19,555 nt of DNA from UBA4923 sp964486135 (GCA_964486135.1 CAZAKT010000027.1:1-19555), one strand, 5' to 3'; counted from the stretch's first letter, positions 6,745 to 15,361 are shown. A program made the numbers and translations. The notes: a model not told the origin generated them from the sequence alone.

Positions 6745-8337
6745 ATGACAGAAAAGCCCGGCATTCCTTGTGAAGAGAGACTGGCCACAGACATCCCCTC
6801 CTTCCTGGACCCCACGGTGCGACGTACATCCAATCCACTGATCCAGCAGATAACCGGTGAAATCCCGGCTGACTATCCCTTCATCGCCTCCTTCATCGCG
6901 CCCGGCAAACGGATATTCTTTGTCGGGATCGGAGGCATCAGCATGTGTGGTCTGGCTGAACTGGCCCATCACGCAGGCGTCCTCTGTTTCGGCTCGGACC
7001 CGAATACCAATAGCAGGACCGCCTATCTGAGCCAACTCGGGATCCCCATCCTCTCCGAGCATGAGGCCGCCTCCATCGACCGGGCAAGACCCGATCTGGT
7101 CGTTTTCTCAAAGGCCGTCTTTGACGACAATCCCGAGAGACTCCGGGCATCGGAACTTGGTATTCCCTGCGTGGAACGATCCATCTTCCTGGGCGCCGTC
7201 AACCGCCTCTTCAGACGGGTGGTCAATGTGAGTGGGACCAACGGCAAATCCACCTGTACAGCCATGTGCGCCCTCATACTGATTGAAGCCGGCCTGGACC
7301 CCACCGTCCACCTCGGCGCCGAACTGATCGACTTCCAGACCACGGTTTATCTTTCCCAGTCAAATGCAGAGGATCTGCTTCTATCTGAGGCCTGTGAATT
7401 CAAGCGGGGCTTCTTCCACTACGAGGGGACGGCCACCCTCGTCTTGAATCTGGTCCACGACCACATTGACGCCTATGAGAAGCACCAGGACCTGATCCTG
7501 GCCTTCGCCCAGTACCTGGCCATCCAGCCGGAAGGCTCCCTCCTGATCCTGGCCGCCTATGACCCGGACATACCGGCCATGTTGCGGGCTATTGACGAGC
7601 TCCGGCCCGGCCATCTGGACAAGTTTAAGATCATCTGGTTCGGTTCTTCGGAAGACAGGACCCCCTGCGGCCTGAAACCCGATTATTATTACCAGGACCT
7701 TCTCTACAACGAGGAAGGCGAGCCCTCCTGTGACCTTTACCGTCGCGGGCAATGGATGACCGATATCTCCCTCACCATACCCGGTGAATTTAATATTCAA
7801 AACGCCATGGGGGCTGTTGTCACAGCCGACCTGGCCGGTGCCCCTCCGCAGGCGATCAAGAAGGCGCTGCGCTCATTCTCCGGAGCAGAGGGTCGCTTTA
7901 CCCGGGTTGGCCAGTATAAGGGAGCCGAGGTCATCATCGACTATGCCCACCATCCCTCTGCTGTCCGGGTCACCGTCGAAGCGGCCCGTCATCTACCTGC
8001 CAAGCGCCTCTGGATCTGTTTTCAGCCCTTGACGCACAGCCGTGTGCGCGGCTTCTTTGATGACTTTGTCGACTCCCTGCTGGATATCAGACCCATCATG
8101 ATGTCGGAGATCTACGACGACAGGGAAAAAGACTCCTCCATCAGCTCCAAGGACATTTGTGACAGGATCAATGAACTGGGGGGCCAGGCTGAATTTTACC
8201 CGACAAATGAAGACCTGGAGGCACATCTTCGGGAAATCCTCGAACCGGGCGACGTCCTGCTGATTATGGGTGTCGATTTGCGAAATGTCGGTGACCGTCT
8301 GACCGGACGGCTGGATCATATGAAACCGGTAAAATAA
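6745..8337 (+). CDS. MurC-type Mur ligase (UDP-N-acetylmuramate--L-alanine ligase family)
   Basis: The 530-residue protein has the three-domain Mur ligase plan. After an atypical N-terminal extension of about 55 residues comes the UDP-binding Rossmann motif VGIGGISMCGLAEL (60-73). The ATP loop is GTNGKST (164-170), the metal/carbamyl-lysine region follows with EACEFKRGF (215-223) and DHID (239-242), and the C-terminal ligase domain has DYAHHPSA (399-406) and CFQPLTHSR. The HHP motif and the EACE segment are MurC/Mpl-type, the latter as in clostridial MurC. GTNGKST replaces the usual GTHGKTT of MurC. ATG at 6745 follows GGGAG (6732-6736). The gene stands alone on plus, away from a cell-wall cluster. 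It may be the cell's MurC or a paralogue; substrate is inference. Confidence 0.8.
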   Translation: MTEKPGIPCEERLATDIPSFLDPTVRRTSNPLIQQITGEIPADYPFIASFIAPGKRIFFVGIGGISMCGLAELAHHAGVLCFGSDPNTNSRTAYLSQLGIPILSEHEAASIDRARPDLVVFSKAVFDDNPERLRASELGIPCVERSIFLGAVNRLFRRVVNVSGTNGKSTCTAMCALILIEAGLDPTVHLGAELIDFQTTVYLSQSNAEDLLLSEACEFKRGFFHYEGTATLVLNLVHDHIDAYEKHQDLILAFAQYLAIQPEGSLLILAAYDPDIPAMLRAIDELRPGHLDKFKIIWFGSSEDRTPCGLKPDYYYQDLLYNEEGEPSCDLYRRGQWMTDISLTIPGEFNIQNAMGAVVTADLAGAPPQAIKKALRSFSGAEGRFTRVGQYKGAEVIIDYAHHPSAVRVTVEAARHLPAKRLWICFQPLTHSRVRGFFDDFVDSLLDIRPIMMSEIYDDREKDSSISSKDICDRINELGGQAEFYPTNEDLEAHLREILEPGDVLLIMGVDLRNVGDRLTGRLDHMKPVK

Positions 8338-8361
8338 AACTGCCCGCGCCGGGCGCGGGCA
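8330..8361 (-). terminator. Rho-independent terminator of ftsH
   Basis: TGCCCGCGC (8341-8349) and GCGCGGGCA (8353-8361) form a perfect 9-bp GC-rich stem with a three-base loop. On minus it is followed by GTTTTATTTT (8330-8339), which overlaps the stop codon of the convergent Mur ligase gene. On plus no T-run follows, so it serves ftsH and the long operon upstream of it. Confidence 0.88.
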
Positions 8362-8368
8362 ATCCCTC

Positions 8369-10309
8369 CTACTGGACTTCTTCTTCCCCGGGAACCTCAA
8401 CCGGCGCAATAATATCCTCAGGCTCGACCTTGACATCCTTGGCCCCTTCACCGGGCAAGGCCTTCGGCTCTACCGCGAACTCCTGATAGATCGATTCAAA
8501 CTCGGCCGACTCTATTTTTTCCTTTTCAAGGAGTCGGTCAGCCAGCCGATCGAGCAAGAGCCGGTTAACCCCCAGGATCGCCTTGGTCTCTTCATAGGAC
8601 TCGTCCAGAATCCGGGCGATTTCCTCGTCGATGGCGGCCTGCAGGGCTTCACTGTGATTCATCACGTGACCGTAATCACGGCCAATGAAAACCTCGTCCT
8701 CATTGCCGGTGACCACGTTGCCCAGCCTTTCACTCATACCATACTTGGTCACCATACTGCGGGCGATCCGGTTGATTTCCTTGAGGTCCGCCCCGGCCCC
8801 GGTACTGATTTCACCAAAAACCAGGTCTTCCGCCGCCCGGCCACCCAGGGCCATCTTGATCTCGGCCAGGAGCTGGGTCCGGGTCTTGAAGTAAATGTCC
8901 TCGCTGGGCTTGAAGGCGGTATAGCCACCTGCACCGCCGGCGGGAATGATGGAGACGCGCTCAACCCGGTCAGTCGTCGAGACCTCCCGTAGTACAATGG
9001 CGTGACCGGACTCATGATAGGCCGTCAACCTCCGCTCTTCCTCGCTTATGACCCGGCTCTTCTTCTCGGGCCCGATGGTTACCTTGAAGACAGCTTCGGA
9101 AATATCCGCATAGTGGATGGCCTTGTCGTTTCTCCGGGCAGCCAGAAGCGCCGCCTCATTCAGGAGGTTGGCCAGGTCCGCTCCGGTAAAGCCGGGAGTG
9201 ATCTTGGCGATCTCGCCCAGATCGACATCATCGTCAAAGGGTTTGCCCTTGGCATGAACCCGCAAAATGGCCTCACGTCCTTTGAGGTCGGGGCGCATGA
9301 CCACGATACGGCGGTCGAAGCGGCCGGGCCTCAGAAGCGCGTTGTCCAGAATATCCGGCCGGTTGGTCGCCGCCAGGACAATAACGCCCTCATTGGGACC
9401 AAAGCCATCCATCTCGACCAGGAGCTGGTTCAGAGTCTGCTCACGTTCATCGTGGCCTCCACCCAGTCCTGCCCCACGATGGCGGCCAACCGCGTCAATC
9501 TCATCAATGAAAACGATGCAGGGCGCCTTCTTCTTGGCGTTTGAGAAAAGGTTTCTGACGCGTGAGGCGCCGACTCCGACGAACATCTCCACAAAATCAG
9601 AACCGCTGATTGAAAAGAAAGGAACCTGCGCTTCACCCGCGACCGCCCTTGCCAGGAGGGTTTTTCCCGTTCCGGGCGGGCCGACAAGGAGGATGCCTTT
9701 GGGGATTTTCGCGCCGAGATCCACGTACTTCTTCGGGTTTTTCAAAAATTCGACAACTTCCTGAAGCTCGTCCTTTTCCTCATCCGCGCCTGCCACATCA
9801 TCAAAGGTTACCCGGATCTGATGGGGGTCGGCCAGCTGAGCCCGGCTCTTTCCGAAAGAGAGCGCCGTCTTCCCATCACTATCGCGTCTCGAGTAGGAGA
9901 TGAAGACAAAGGCGCCAAGCGAGACCATCATGAGGATCATGATGACGCCATTCAGGATACCGCTGAAATCGGTTGGCCTGACATAGTCAAAAGACTTGAT
10001 TTTGCCCTCGTCTTGTGCCAAACGCAGGATCTCAAGGTAGCTGTCGATTGAATCGGAAGGGATATCCTTCTTCAGGTTGGAGGGATTGCCGGCCGCGACG
10101 GCAGCCTCGGTCATTGTCAGATTCAAGGTGGCGCCATCTATCGAAACGGACTCAACATAGCCCTTTTCGATCATCTGCTCCACCTCATAGAGTGTCGTAT
10201 CCTTGGGCTTATCCGACCGCGACATCAAAAAGGTAGCTGCCAGGATGATGACCATCAAGATGACATAGAAGGAAAAGCCGCCAAATTTTCTTTTTTCCGG
10301 TGCGTTCAT
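8369..10309 (-). CDS. ftsH: ATP-dependent zinc metalloprotease FtsH
   Basis: FtsH is the membrane-bound AAA+ protease that degrades misfolded membrane proteins and selected regulators. The 646-residue protein has two membrane segments (about 13-29 and 118-138) flanking an extracytoplasmic region. The AAA module follows: Walker A GPPGTGKT 210-217, pore loop MFVGVG 242-247, Walker B IVFIDEID 265-272, and the second region of homology 315-333 with arginines at 327, 330 and 333-334. The zinc protease site is HESGH (432-436), with the third ligand probably D508 in GAGADLKE. The C-terminus is acidic. The ATG at 10309 gives a normal N-terminus but has only a weak ribosome site. It is the last gene of the rplI-to-ftsH run, 57 bases after hpt, the usual clostridial hpt-ftsH pair. 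Confidence 0.98.
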   Translation of the reverse strand: MNAPEKRKFGGFSFYVILMVIILAATFLMSRSDKPKDTTLYEVEQMIEKGYVESVSIDGATLNLTMTEAAVAAGNPSNLKKDIPSDSIDSYLEILRLAQDEGKIKSFDYVRPTDFSGILNGVIMILMMVSLGAFVFISYSRRDSDGKTALSFGKSRAQLADPHQIRVTFDDVAGADEEKDELQEVVEFLKNPKKYVDLGAKIPKGILLVGPPGTGKTLLARAVAGEAQVPFFSISGSDFVEMFVGVGASRVRNLFSNAKKKAPCIVFIDEIDAVGRHRGAGLGGGHDEREQTLNQLLVEMDGFGPNEGVIVLAATNRPDILDNALLRPGRFDRRIVVMRPDLKGREAILRVHAKGKPFDDDVDLGEIAKITPGFTGADLANLLNEAALLAARRNDKAIHYADISEAVFKVTIGPEKKSRVISEEERRLTAYHESGHAIVLREVSTTDRVERVSIIPAGGAGGYTAFKPSEDIYFKTRTQLLAEIKMALGGRAAEDLVFGEISTGAGADLKEINRIARSMVTKYGMSERLGNVVTGNEDEVFIGRDYGHVMNHSEALQAAIDEEIARILDESYEETKAILGVNRLLLDRLADRLLEKEKIESAEFESIYQEFAVEPKALPGEGAKDVKVEPEDIIAPVEVPGEEEVQ

Positions 10310-10366
10310 TACTGATTATTATTTCCCATTATTTTCTTTTTATTCAAACTTCTGCCACAAGCGCCC

Positions 10367-10903
10367 TCAGGCGTCATCGGACAGGACGACCACATCCGGA
10401 AGATTCCGGAAATAGCCATCCAGGTCGAGCCCATAGCCAACGATGAACTCATTTGGAATCTCCATGCCGATGTAATGGACATCAATGTCAACCTTCCGCC
10501 TCGAAGGCTTGTCAAAGGCTGTCACGATGCGGAGGCTGGCAGGATTCCGGGTCGAGAGCAGATTCATGAGGTGATCGAGCGTGATGCCCGTATCGACGAT
10601 ATCCTCAACGATCAGGACATGCTTTCCTGATATATTGCGGTCAAGGTCCTTGTTGATCTTGACAATGCCCGTACTTTTTTCCCCCGCGTAGCTCGAGACC
10701 GACATAAAATCTATCTCGCAAGGCAGATCCAGTTCCCTGACCAGGTCGGCCAGGAACATGAAGGATCCCTTGAGCACACAGATGAGGTAGAGTTCCTCGC
10801 CCTTGTAATCCTCGGAGATTTCCTTCCCCAAACGGGCGACAAACTCACTTATCATCTCGCGGGAAACGAGTGTATAGTCAATTTTCTTATCAATAACAGC
10901 CAT
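10367..10903 (-). CDS. hpt: Hypoxanthine phosphoribosyltransferase
   Basis: The enzyme salvages hypoxanthine and guanine with PRPP to give IMP and GMP in the cytoplasm. The 178-residue length is standard. The PRPP-binding loop is LIVEDIVDTGITL (97-109), with acidic residues E100 and D101. The flexible loop SSYAGEKSTG (70-79) and the base-binding C-terminal segment MEIPNEFIVGYGLDLD are also clear. I chose ATG at 10903 because GGAGG lies at 10911-10915; an upstream in-frame start at 11065 would add 54 residues unlike the family and would read through the probable promoter. It precedes ftsH, as in many Bacillota, but here it is separated from tilS by an M29 aminopeptidase gene. A likely internal promoter at 11001-11009 allows separate expression. 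Confidence 0.97.
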   Translation of the reverse strand: MAVIDKKIDYTLVSREMISEFVARLGKEISEDYKGEELYLICVLKGSFMFLADLVRELDLPCEIDFMSVSSYAGEKSTGIVKINKDLDRNISGKHVLIVEDIVDTGITLDHLMNLLSTRNPASLRIVTAFDKPSRRKVDIDVHYIGMEIPNEFIVGYGLDLDGYFRNLPDVVVLSDDA

Positions 10904-11000
10904 TCCAGTTCCTCCATCAGGCCCGAAGAATTGGCCAACCGACGACACCGCCTGATCGGTCAAAGGGCGGGTGAAAACACCTTCCCATAATCCATAAAGC

Positions 11001-11009
11001 ATTCTAACA
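11001..11009 (-). promoter_or_regulatory. Possible extended -10 promoter for hpt-ftsH
   Basis: TGTTAGAAT on minus joins a TG extension to TAGAAT (5 of 6). It lies in the 149-base gap between the aminopeptidase and hpt, the only sizeable gap inside the rplI-ftsH run. The -35 region is poor. The leader also holds an imperfect inverted repeat (10946-10952 / 10966-10973, one bulge). Confidence 0.4.
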
Positions 11010-11052
11010 CAGCGTCTCCTGAATAAGTAGCAAAAGCGACAGGGAGCGGATC

Positions 11053-12279
11053 CTAAAAGGCCCACTCACCTCCCCGGAGCAGAGCGACCGGTGGCTGGCC
11101 CTGCCTGTATCCTGTGACATCCAAGTGGGGCCCCCCTACCATAAAGTCGACATGGACCATGGATTTATTGGATCCCAGGGCCTGGCGCTCCTCCTCCGAC
11201 ATGGAGGCTCCCCCCTGGACAGCTTCGGCGTAAGCCTGGCCCAGGGCGAAATGGCAGGAGGCGTTCTCATCGTAAAGGGTCGATTTGAAAAGGAGGCCTG
11301 CCTGCGAAACCGGCGAGGAATCCGCCACCAGGGCAACTTCACCCAAGCGGCGCGCCCCCTCGTCCATATCGAGGATGGCCTCCAGTACACCTGCGTTTTT
11401 ATCGGCATAATAATCGACAACCCTGCCCTCCCTGAAGGTGAAGCCAAAATCTTCGATTATTTTCCCCATAATCGACAGGGGCTTGGTGGATCGGAGGCTT
11501 CCTTCCACTTTCAGGGCATGGGGCGTCGTGAAGAGTTCCTCTGTCGGGATATTGGCCACATAATTGACACCCTCGGGAGTCTGGGAAGATCCCCCGATCC
11601 ACTTGTGCCCCTCCAGCAGATGACAGACCAGGTCGGTGCCTGGCCCCTCGAAATGAAGGTAATCAAAAGCCATTCCATCCAGACGATTTTCGCGTTCCTT
11701 CAATAGGGCGTCGTGGGCCTCCCAGGCCGCGACCGGGTCTTCCCTGTCCAGGCGGCAGATCCTCAAAACCGCCTCCCAAAGTTTCTCCAAGGCCTCTTCC
11801 CCTTCCAGATTGGGGAAAAGTTCCCTGGCCCATCGGGCTGAGGGGAAGGCGGCGACCGTCCATTTTATATCACCGGCATGCATGTATTTTTCGAGATGCT
11901 CCGTGGCGGTCAGGGCAGCTTTCTGCTCCCGTCTGATGCGCTCATCCCCAATTTGAGCAAAGTAATCCAAGGAGGGCACATTGACGTGAATCCGATGGTA
12001 TTTCGCCTTCAGCATCTCCTCCCGGTAGTCGGCTTCGAAGCCAGGGAAATAATCGAGAACCTCCTCCTGGGCCTCCCGGTATTTGGCAAGAAGAATCTCA
12101 TTGTCAGACAGGCGGGTGATCACATCTCCTGCCCCTTTTTGCCAGCAGGCGCGGACAAGGTCCCGGACGAGGGGGAGTGATTCGGTATCAGCATTAATCA
12201 GAACCCGCTCACCTTCCTTGACATTGATTCCAACCCCAACCAGCAAGTGGGCATACTTTTCCAAAACAGCTTGATTCAT
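11053..12279 (-). CDS. M29 family metallo-aminopeptidase (AmpS/PepS-like)
   Basis: This 408-residue protein is a cytoplasmic aminopeptidase of peptidase family M29, which releases N-terminal residues from peptides with two divalent metals. The ligand set appears in order: E248 in NIPTEELFTTPH, E314 in RRLGEVALV, H343 and Y350 in SCHFALGQAY, H376 and D378 in MVHVDFMVG. The N-terminal domain (about 1-200) is of the family type with ADTESLPLVRDL and the following AYREAGA-like region. Length is normal. The ATG at 12279 overlaps the tilS stop by four bases (ATGA) and has GGAGG seven bases upstream, so translation is coupled to tilS. Insertion between tilS and hpt is unusual. Peptide turnover is the likely role; no specific substrate can be inferred. 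Confidence 0.93.
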   Translation of the reverse strand: MNQAVLEKYAHLLVGVGINVKEGERVLINADTESLPLVRDLVRACWQKGAGDVITRLSDNEILLAKYREAQEEVLDYFPGFEADYREEMLKAKYHRIHVNVPSLDYFAQIGDERIRREQKAALTATEHLEKYMHAGDIKWTVAAFPSARWARELFPNLEGEEALEKLWEAVLRICRLDREDPVAAWEAHDALLKERENRLDGMAFDYLHFEGPGTDLVCHLLEGHKWIGGSSQTPEGVNYVANIPTEELFTTPHALKVEGSLRSTKPLSIMGKIIEDFGFTFREGRVVDYYADKNAGVLEAILDMDEGARRLGEVALVADSSPVSQAGLLFKSTLYDENASCHFALGQAYAEAVQGGASMSEEERQALGSNKSMVHVDFMVGGPHLDVTGYRQGQPPVALLRGGEWAF

Positions 12280-13364
12280 TTTTCCTCCGCGGCGCCTTGC
12301 GCCTCTTCAAAAGCTTCTTGTCCTTCTATGCGCGCTGACAGCCAAAGCCGACCGTCAGCCAGTCGGGCCTCCACCCCTCCGGGCAAAGAAAGGCTGGCCT
12401 TTTCTTTCTCTCCTGCCAGGACCGCGGTGGCCAGCCTGATGAGCTGATCAACCTGATCCGCGGTCAGGGAACGGATCGGACCTCCTGTCCCTGCCTGTTC
12501 GCTGAAAAAGTTCTGTAGGACACGGGCGGCCAAGGCTTCCGGCATGGAAAGCAGGCTGGCCAGGGACAGGCAGCCATCAGACAGACTGGCCTCCCTGTAC
12601 AGATCGCGGGCGAGCTGATCCAAGGCGGCCTCGTCTTTTTCAGCCCATTGGCCCAGGCGGACCAGGGGCGGGGCGGGGTCGTGGCCCAGGATTTCCTCCC
12701 AGACAGGCAGGAGCCTGTTTCGTATCCTGTTTCGCAAGAAATCATCGGAAAGATTCGATCGGTCCTCCCGCCAGGGCAGGTCCAAGGCCTCAGCGGCCCT
12801 GACCAGCTCTTCCCTTCGAAGATCGAGCAAGGGCCTGATGTAGGGGCCATCCAGATAACGGATGCCTATGAGGCCGGCCAGGCCGGACCCCCTGCCCAGG
12901 TGCAGGATTATGCTTTCGGCCCGGTCATCCAAGTGATGGGCCAGGGCGATCCGGAAACCGGCTTCAGATCCGGTCGCGACCGCGTACTCGGAGCCAATCC
13001 GCTCAAGCGTCTCCCGTCTGACCTGTCGGCCTGCCTGTTCCAACCCCAGTCTATGCGTTTTCGCGTAGGCAGGAACGTCCACAAGGACAGAGACAAAGGG
13101 AAGGGCTTTCTCCTGGCAATAGGACCTTACAAGTTCTTCGTCCAGATCGGCCTCAGCCCCCCGGATCTGATGATTAAGATGGCAGACCACAAGAAAATTG
13201 TCCCGGGCCGTAAGTCTATCCTCGAGAAAGGCCAAGAGCAACATGGAGTCGACACCCCCGGAAACGCCTGCCACAATGACCGCCCCCTTGGGGAGCAGCC
13301 CTTCCCGCTCACAGGTCAGCTCAATTGTCTTGAAGGCGTGGAATGTCGCCGGCGGAAGTCTCAT
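12276..13364 (-). CDS. tilS: tRNA(Ile)-lysidine synthase, short form
   Basis: TilS changes C34 of the tRNA-Ile with CAU anticodon to lysidine, giving AUA decoding. The N-terminal PP-loop ATPase shows SGGVDS (35-40), HLNHQIRGAEAD (62-73), HHLDDRAE (143-150) and RGSGLAGL (158-165), followed by REDRSNLSDDFLRNRIRN (199-216), which is diagnostic. The protein is 362 residues, shorter than the usual 430-470, and I see no convincing C-terminal TilS substrate-binding domain after about 320. The start is two bases past the dnaB stop, and the upstream bases read CCTCCTTCAACTG with no Shine-Dalgarno, so it is probably translated by coupling to dnaB. Its 3' end overlaps the aminopeptidase start. Confidence 0.95.
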   Translation of the reverse strand: MRLPPATFHAFKTIELTCEREGLLPKGAVIVAGVSGGVDSMLLLAFLEDRLTARDNFLVVCHLNHQIRGAEADLDEELVRSYCQEKALPFVSVLVDVPAYAKTHRLGLEQAGRQVRRETLERIGSEYAVATGSEAGFRIALAHHLDDRAESIILHLGRGSGLAGLIGIRYLDGPYIRPLLDLRREELVRAAEALDLPWREDRSNLSDDFLRNRIRNRLLPVWEEILGHDPAPPLVRLGQWAEKDEAALDQLARDLYREASLSDGCLSLASLLSMPEALAARVLQNFFSEQAGTGGPIRSLTADQVDQLIRLATAVLAGEKEKASLSLPGGVEARLADGRLWLSARIEGQEAFEEAQGAAEEK

Positions 13365-13366
13365 AA

Positions 13367-14785
13367 TCAGTTGAAGGAGGGTGGCTCAGGCTCCCCACGG
13401 TATCCTGGCTCAATGAAGGTCAGGGTCTGGGGATTCCATTCCAGGCTTATCGTCGCCCGCTCCCCCTGCCTGTTCTTTTCGACAATCAGGTCGATTTCAC
13501 TCACATCCTGCTGGTAGGAGGCCTCTTCCTCCTGCCTGTTGGGATCGTGGAGGAACATGACGACGTCCGCGTCCTGCTCGATGGCCCCTGATTCTCGAAG
13601 GTCAGCCAGGCGGGGCCGGCGACCCGCCCTGTCAACTTCACGACTGAGCTGGGACAGGGCCAGGACAGGCACCTCCAAATCACGGGCCATGACCTTCAGC
13701 ATCCTTGATATTTCCGCGATTTGCTGCTGTCTGTTTTCTGCCTTTGACCGGCTTGTCGCCGTCCCCATCAACTGGAGATAGTCGATGACGACCAGGTCCA
13801 ATTTTTGCTTTTGCAGTTGAAGCTGACGGCAGCGGGCGTGGATTTCAACAACATTGATTGAAGAGTGGTCATCGATGTAGATGGGCAGGCCATAAAGATC
13901 CCCCAGACTGTCGCCAATGGTATCCCAGAAGGCCTTGTTCTTGTTGTCGGAGGATTCGAGCTGCTGGAAGGACAATCTGGTTTTTGAAGAAAGAAGGCGG
14001 GTCGCCACTTCCTCCTTGCTCATCTCCAGGGAGAATACGGCAACTACCGCTTGATAGAGCTGGGCTACGTTATGGGCGATGTTGAGGGAGAGGGCGGACT
14101 TCCCCACACCCGGCCTTGAGGCCAGGATATAGAGGGCACCCTTCCGCAGACCGCCCAGAACCCGGTCAAGGCCCGGGTAGCTGATACGGACGGGCTGGGG
14201 CCGCAGGCCGTGGGCGATATCACTTAGCTCATTGATCCTGGCGCTTAGCACATCGCTCAGGGGGGTGAGCCCCACGCTCTCCCCTTCCTCACGGATATGC
14301 AGAATCCTCTGGGCCGCCAGCTCAATCAGTTGCTCTGCCTCCTGGTCCGAGTTGAAACAAAGCTCTATCACGCCGTCAAGCGACAGGATCATCCTCCGCT
14401 TGACGGAGAGGTCGCGCACCAGACTGATATAGACAGGGTAATTATCAACAAAGGGAACGGAAGCGGGCAAGGCGGCGACGTATTCGCGTCCTCCCGCCCG
14501 GCCGATGCTGCCGCTTGCGATCAGTTGGTTGGTGACCGTCAGGATGTCGCAAGGTTTTTGGTTTTGGTTGAGGGAGGCAATGGCCTCAAAGATCAACTGG
14601 TGCCTGGGTTCATAGAAGTCTTCTTTTCGAAGGCCGGCCATCATGGCCGCCAGCGGCTCCAGCTTCATCATGGCGCAACCAAGCACCGACTGCTCAGCGC
14701 CGGAATTGTGGGGTAGTAATCTCCCCTTCAGCCGGTCCGACGGTCCGTCGTGACCGGATACGGGTCCGGACACGGCTTCCTGCAT
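13367..14785 (-). CDS. dnaB: Replicative DNA helicase DnaB (DnaC in Bacillus naming)
   Basis: The hexameric helicase of the replication fork is 472 residues here. The N-terminal primase-interacting domain covers about 18-170 (LPHNSGAEQSVLGCAM, then DFYEPRHQLIFEAI). The RecA-like motor has Walker A SRPGVGKS (223-230), FSLEMS with the catalytic glutamate (251-256), Walker B VVIDYLQLM (332-340), and motif 4 LRESGAIEQDADVV. No intein interrupts it. ATG at 14785 overlaps the rplI stop as TGATG (one base); a TTG three bases earlier is also possible. The rplI-dnaB pair is standard for Bacillota, so this is a replication-translation pair at the head of a longer operon. Confidence 0.97.
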   Translation of the reverse strand: MQEAVSGPVSGHDGPSDRLKGRLLPHNSGAEQSVLGCAMMKLEPLAAMMAGLRKEDFYEPRHQLIFEAIASLNQNQKPCDILTVTNQLIASGSIGRAGGREYVAALPASVPFVDNYPVYISLVRDLSVKRRMILSLDGVIELCFNSDQEAEQLIELAAQRILHIREEGESVGLTPLSDVLSARINELSDIAHGLRPQPVRISYPGLDRVLGGLRKGALYILASRPGVGKSALSLNIAHNVAQLYQAVVAVFSLEMSKEEVATRLLSSKTRLSFQQLESSDNKNKAFWDTIGDSLGDLYGLPIYIDDHSSINVVEIHARCRQLQLQKQKLDLVVIDYLQLMGTATSRSKAENRQQQIAEISRMLKVMARDLEVPVLALSQLSREVDRAGRRPRLADLRESGAIEQDADVVMFLHDPNRQEEEASYQQDVSEIDLIVEKNRQGERATISLEWNPQTLTFIEPGYRGEPEPPSFN

Positions 14786-15231
14786 CAAATTTCAGCCTTT
14801 ACGTCGAGGGTGAAGCTGGCGGACACCTCCTGATGGAGGCGGACTGTGACCGGGTGGCTCCCAACCGATTTGACGGGCTCACTCAAGGTCACCTCCCGCT
14901 TGTCTATTTCATAACCCGCCTCAGAGAGGAGATCGGCAATATTCTGATTGGTGACGGTCCCGTAGAGACGGCCCGCCGCGCCAGCTTTAGCCGTGTAGAC
15001 AAATCTTTGGCCCTCAAGCGCGTCAGCTGTCCTCCTGGCCTGAGCCAATTTTTCTTCCTGATCTTTCTCCCTGGCTTGTTTTCGCATTTCCACGACATTG
15101 AGATTGTCCTTGGTGACCTCAACAGCCAACTTGCGTTTGAAGAGAAAATTCCGGGCATAACCGGGCTTGACCTCCACCAGGTCGCCCGCGTGACCCAAAC
15201 CCTTAACGCCCTCAAGTAGCAAGACTTTCAT
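14785..15231 (-). CDS. rplI: 50S ribosomal protein bL9
   Basis: L9 is a 148-residue two-domain protein of the large subunit. The N-terminal signature MKVLLLEGVKGLGHAGDLVE and the GYARNFLF motif (24-31) are typical. A long charged helix (about 41-75) leads to the C-terminal domain ending in HQEVSASFTLDVKAE. The start at 15231 is supported by GAGAAGG a few bases upstream. It heads the rplI-dnaB-tilS-aminopeptidase-hpt-ftsH run and has a possible promoter at 15262-15290. Confidence 0.98.
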   Translation of the reverse strand: MKVLLLEGVKGLGHAGDLVEVKPGYARNFLFKRKLAVEVTKDNLNVVEMRKQAREKDQEEKLAQARRTADALEGQRFVYTAKAGAAGRLYGTVTNQNIADLLSEAGYEIDKREVTLSEPVKSVGSHPVTVRLHQEVSASFTLDVKAEI

Positions 15232-15261
15232 TCGCCTTCTCCCATCCAGTAAGATGTGCCT

Positions 15262-15290
15262 ATTATCTTAACATAATCTGCCTCTATCGG
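15262..15290 (-). promoter_or_regulatory. Possible promoter of the rplI operon
   Basis: GATAAT (15262-15267, 5 of 6) is preceded by a 17-base spacer and CCGATA (15285-15290, 3 of 6 to TTGACA). Spacing and the -10 are good but the -35 is weak. It lies between the rplI ribosome site and the convergently irrelevant end of ctfB, where a promoter is required because a strong terminator stands upstream. Confidence 0.4.
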
Positions 15291-15361
15291 ACCTGATGAC
15301 AGCCCTTGGTCGGGCTCATCACTCCCATGCAGTTTTCAGGGAAAGCCGATCTGGCAGGGCA

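Noticed and set aside
10904..11065. 54-residue N-terminal extension of hpt
   Set aside because: The extension does not resemble the family; ATG at 10903 has a good GGAGG site, and the extension covers the likely promoter.
12648..13517. 289-codon open frame on plus across tilS and the end of dnaB
   Set aside because: It overlaps conserved motifs of two real genes on the other strand, crosses their junction, and has no recognisable protein pattern.
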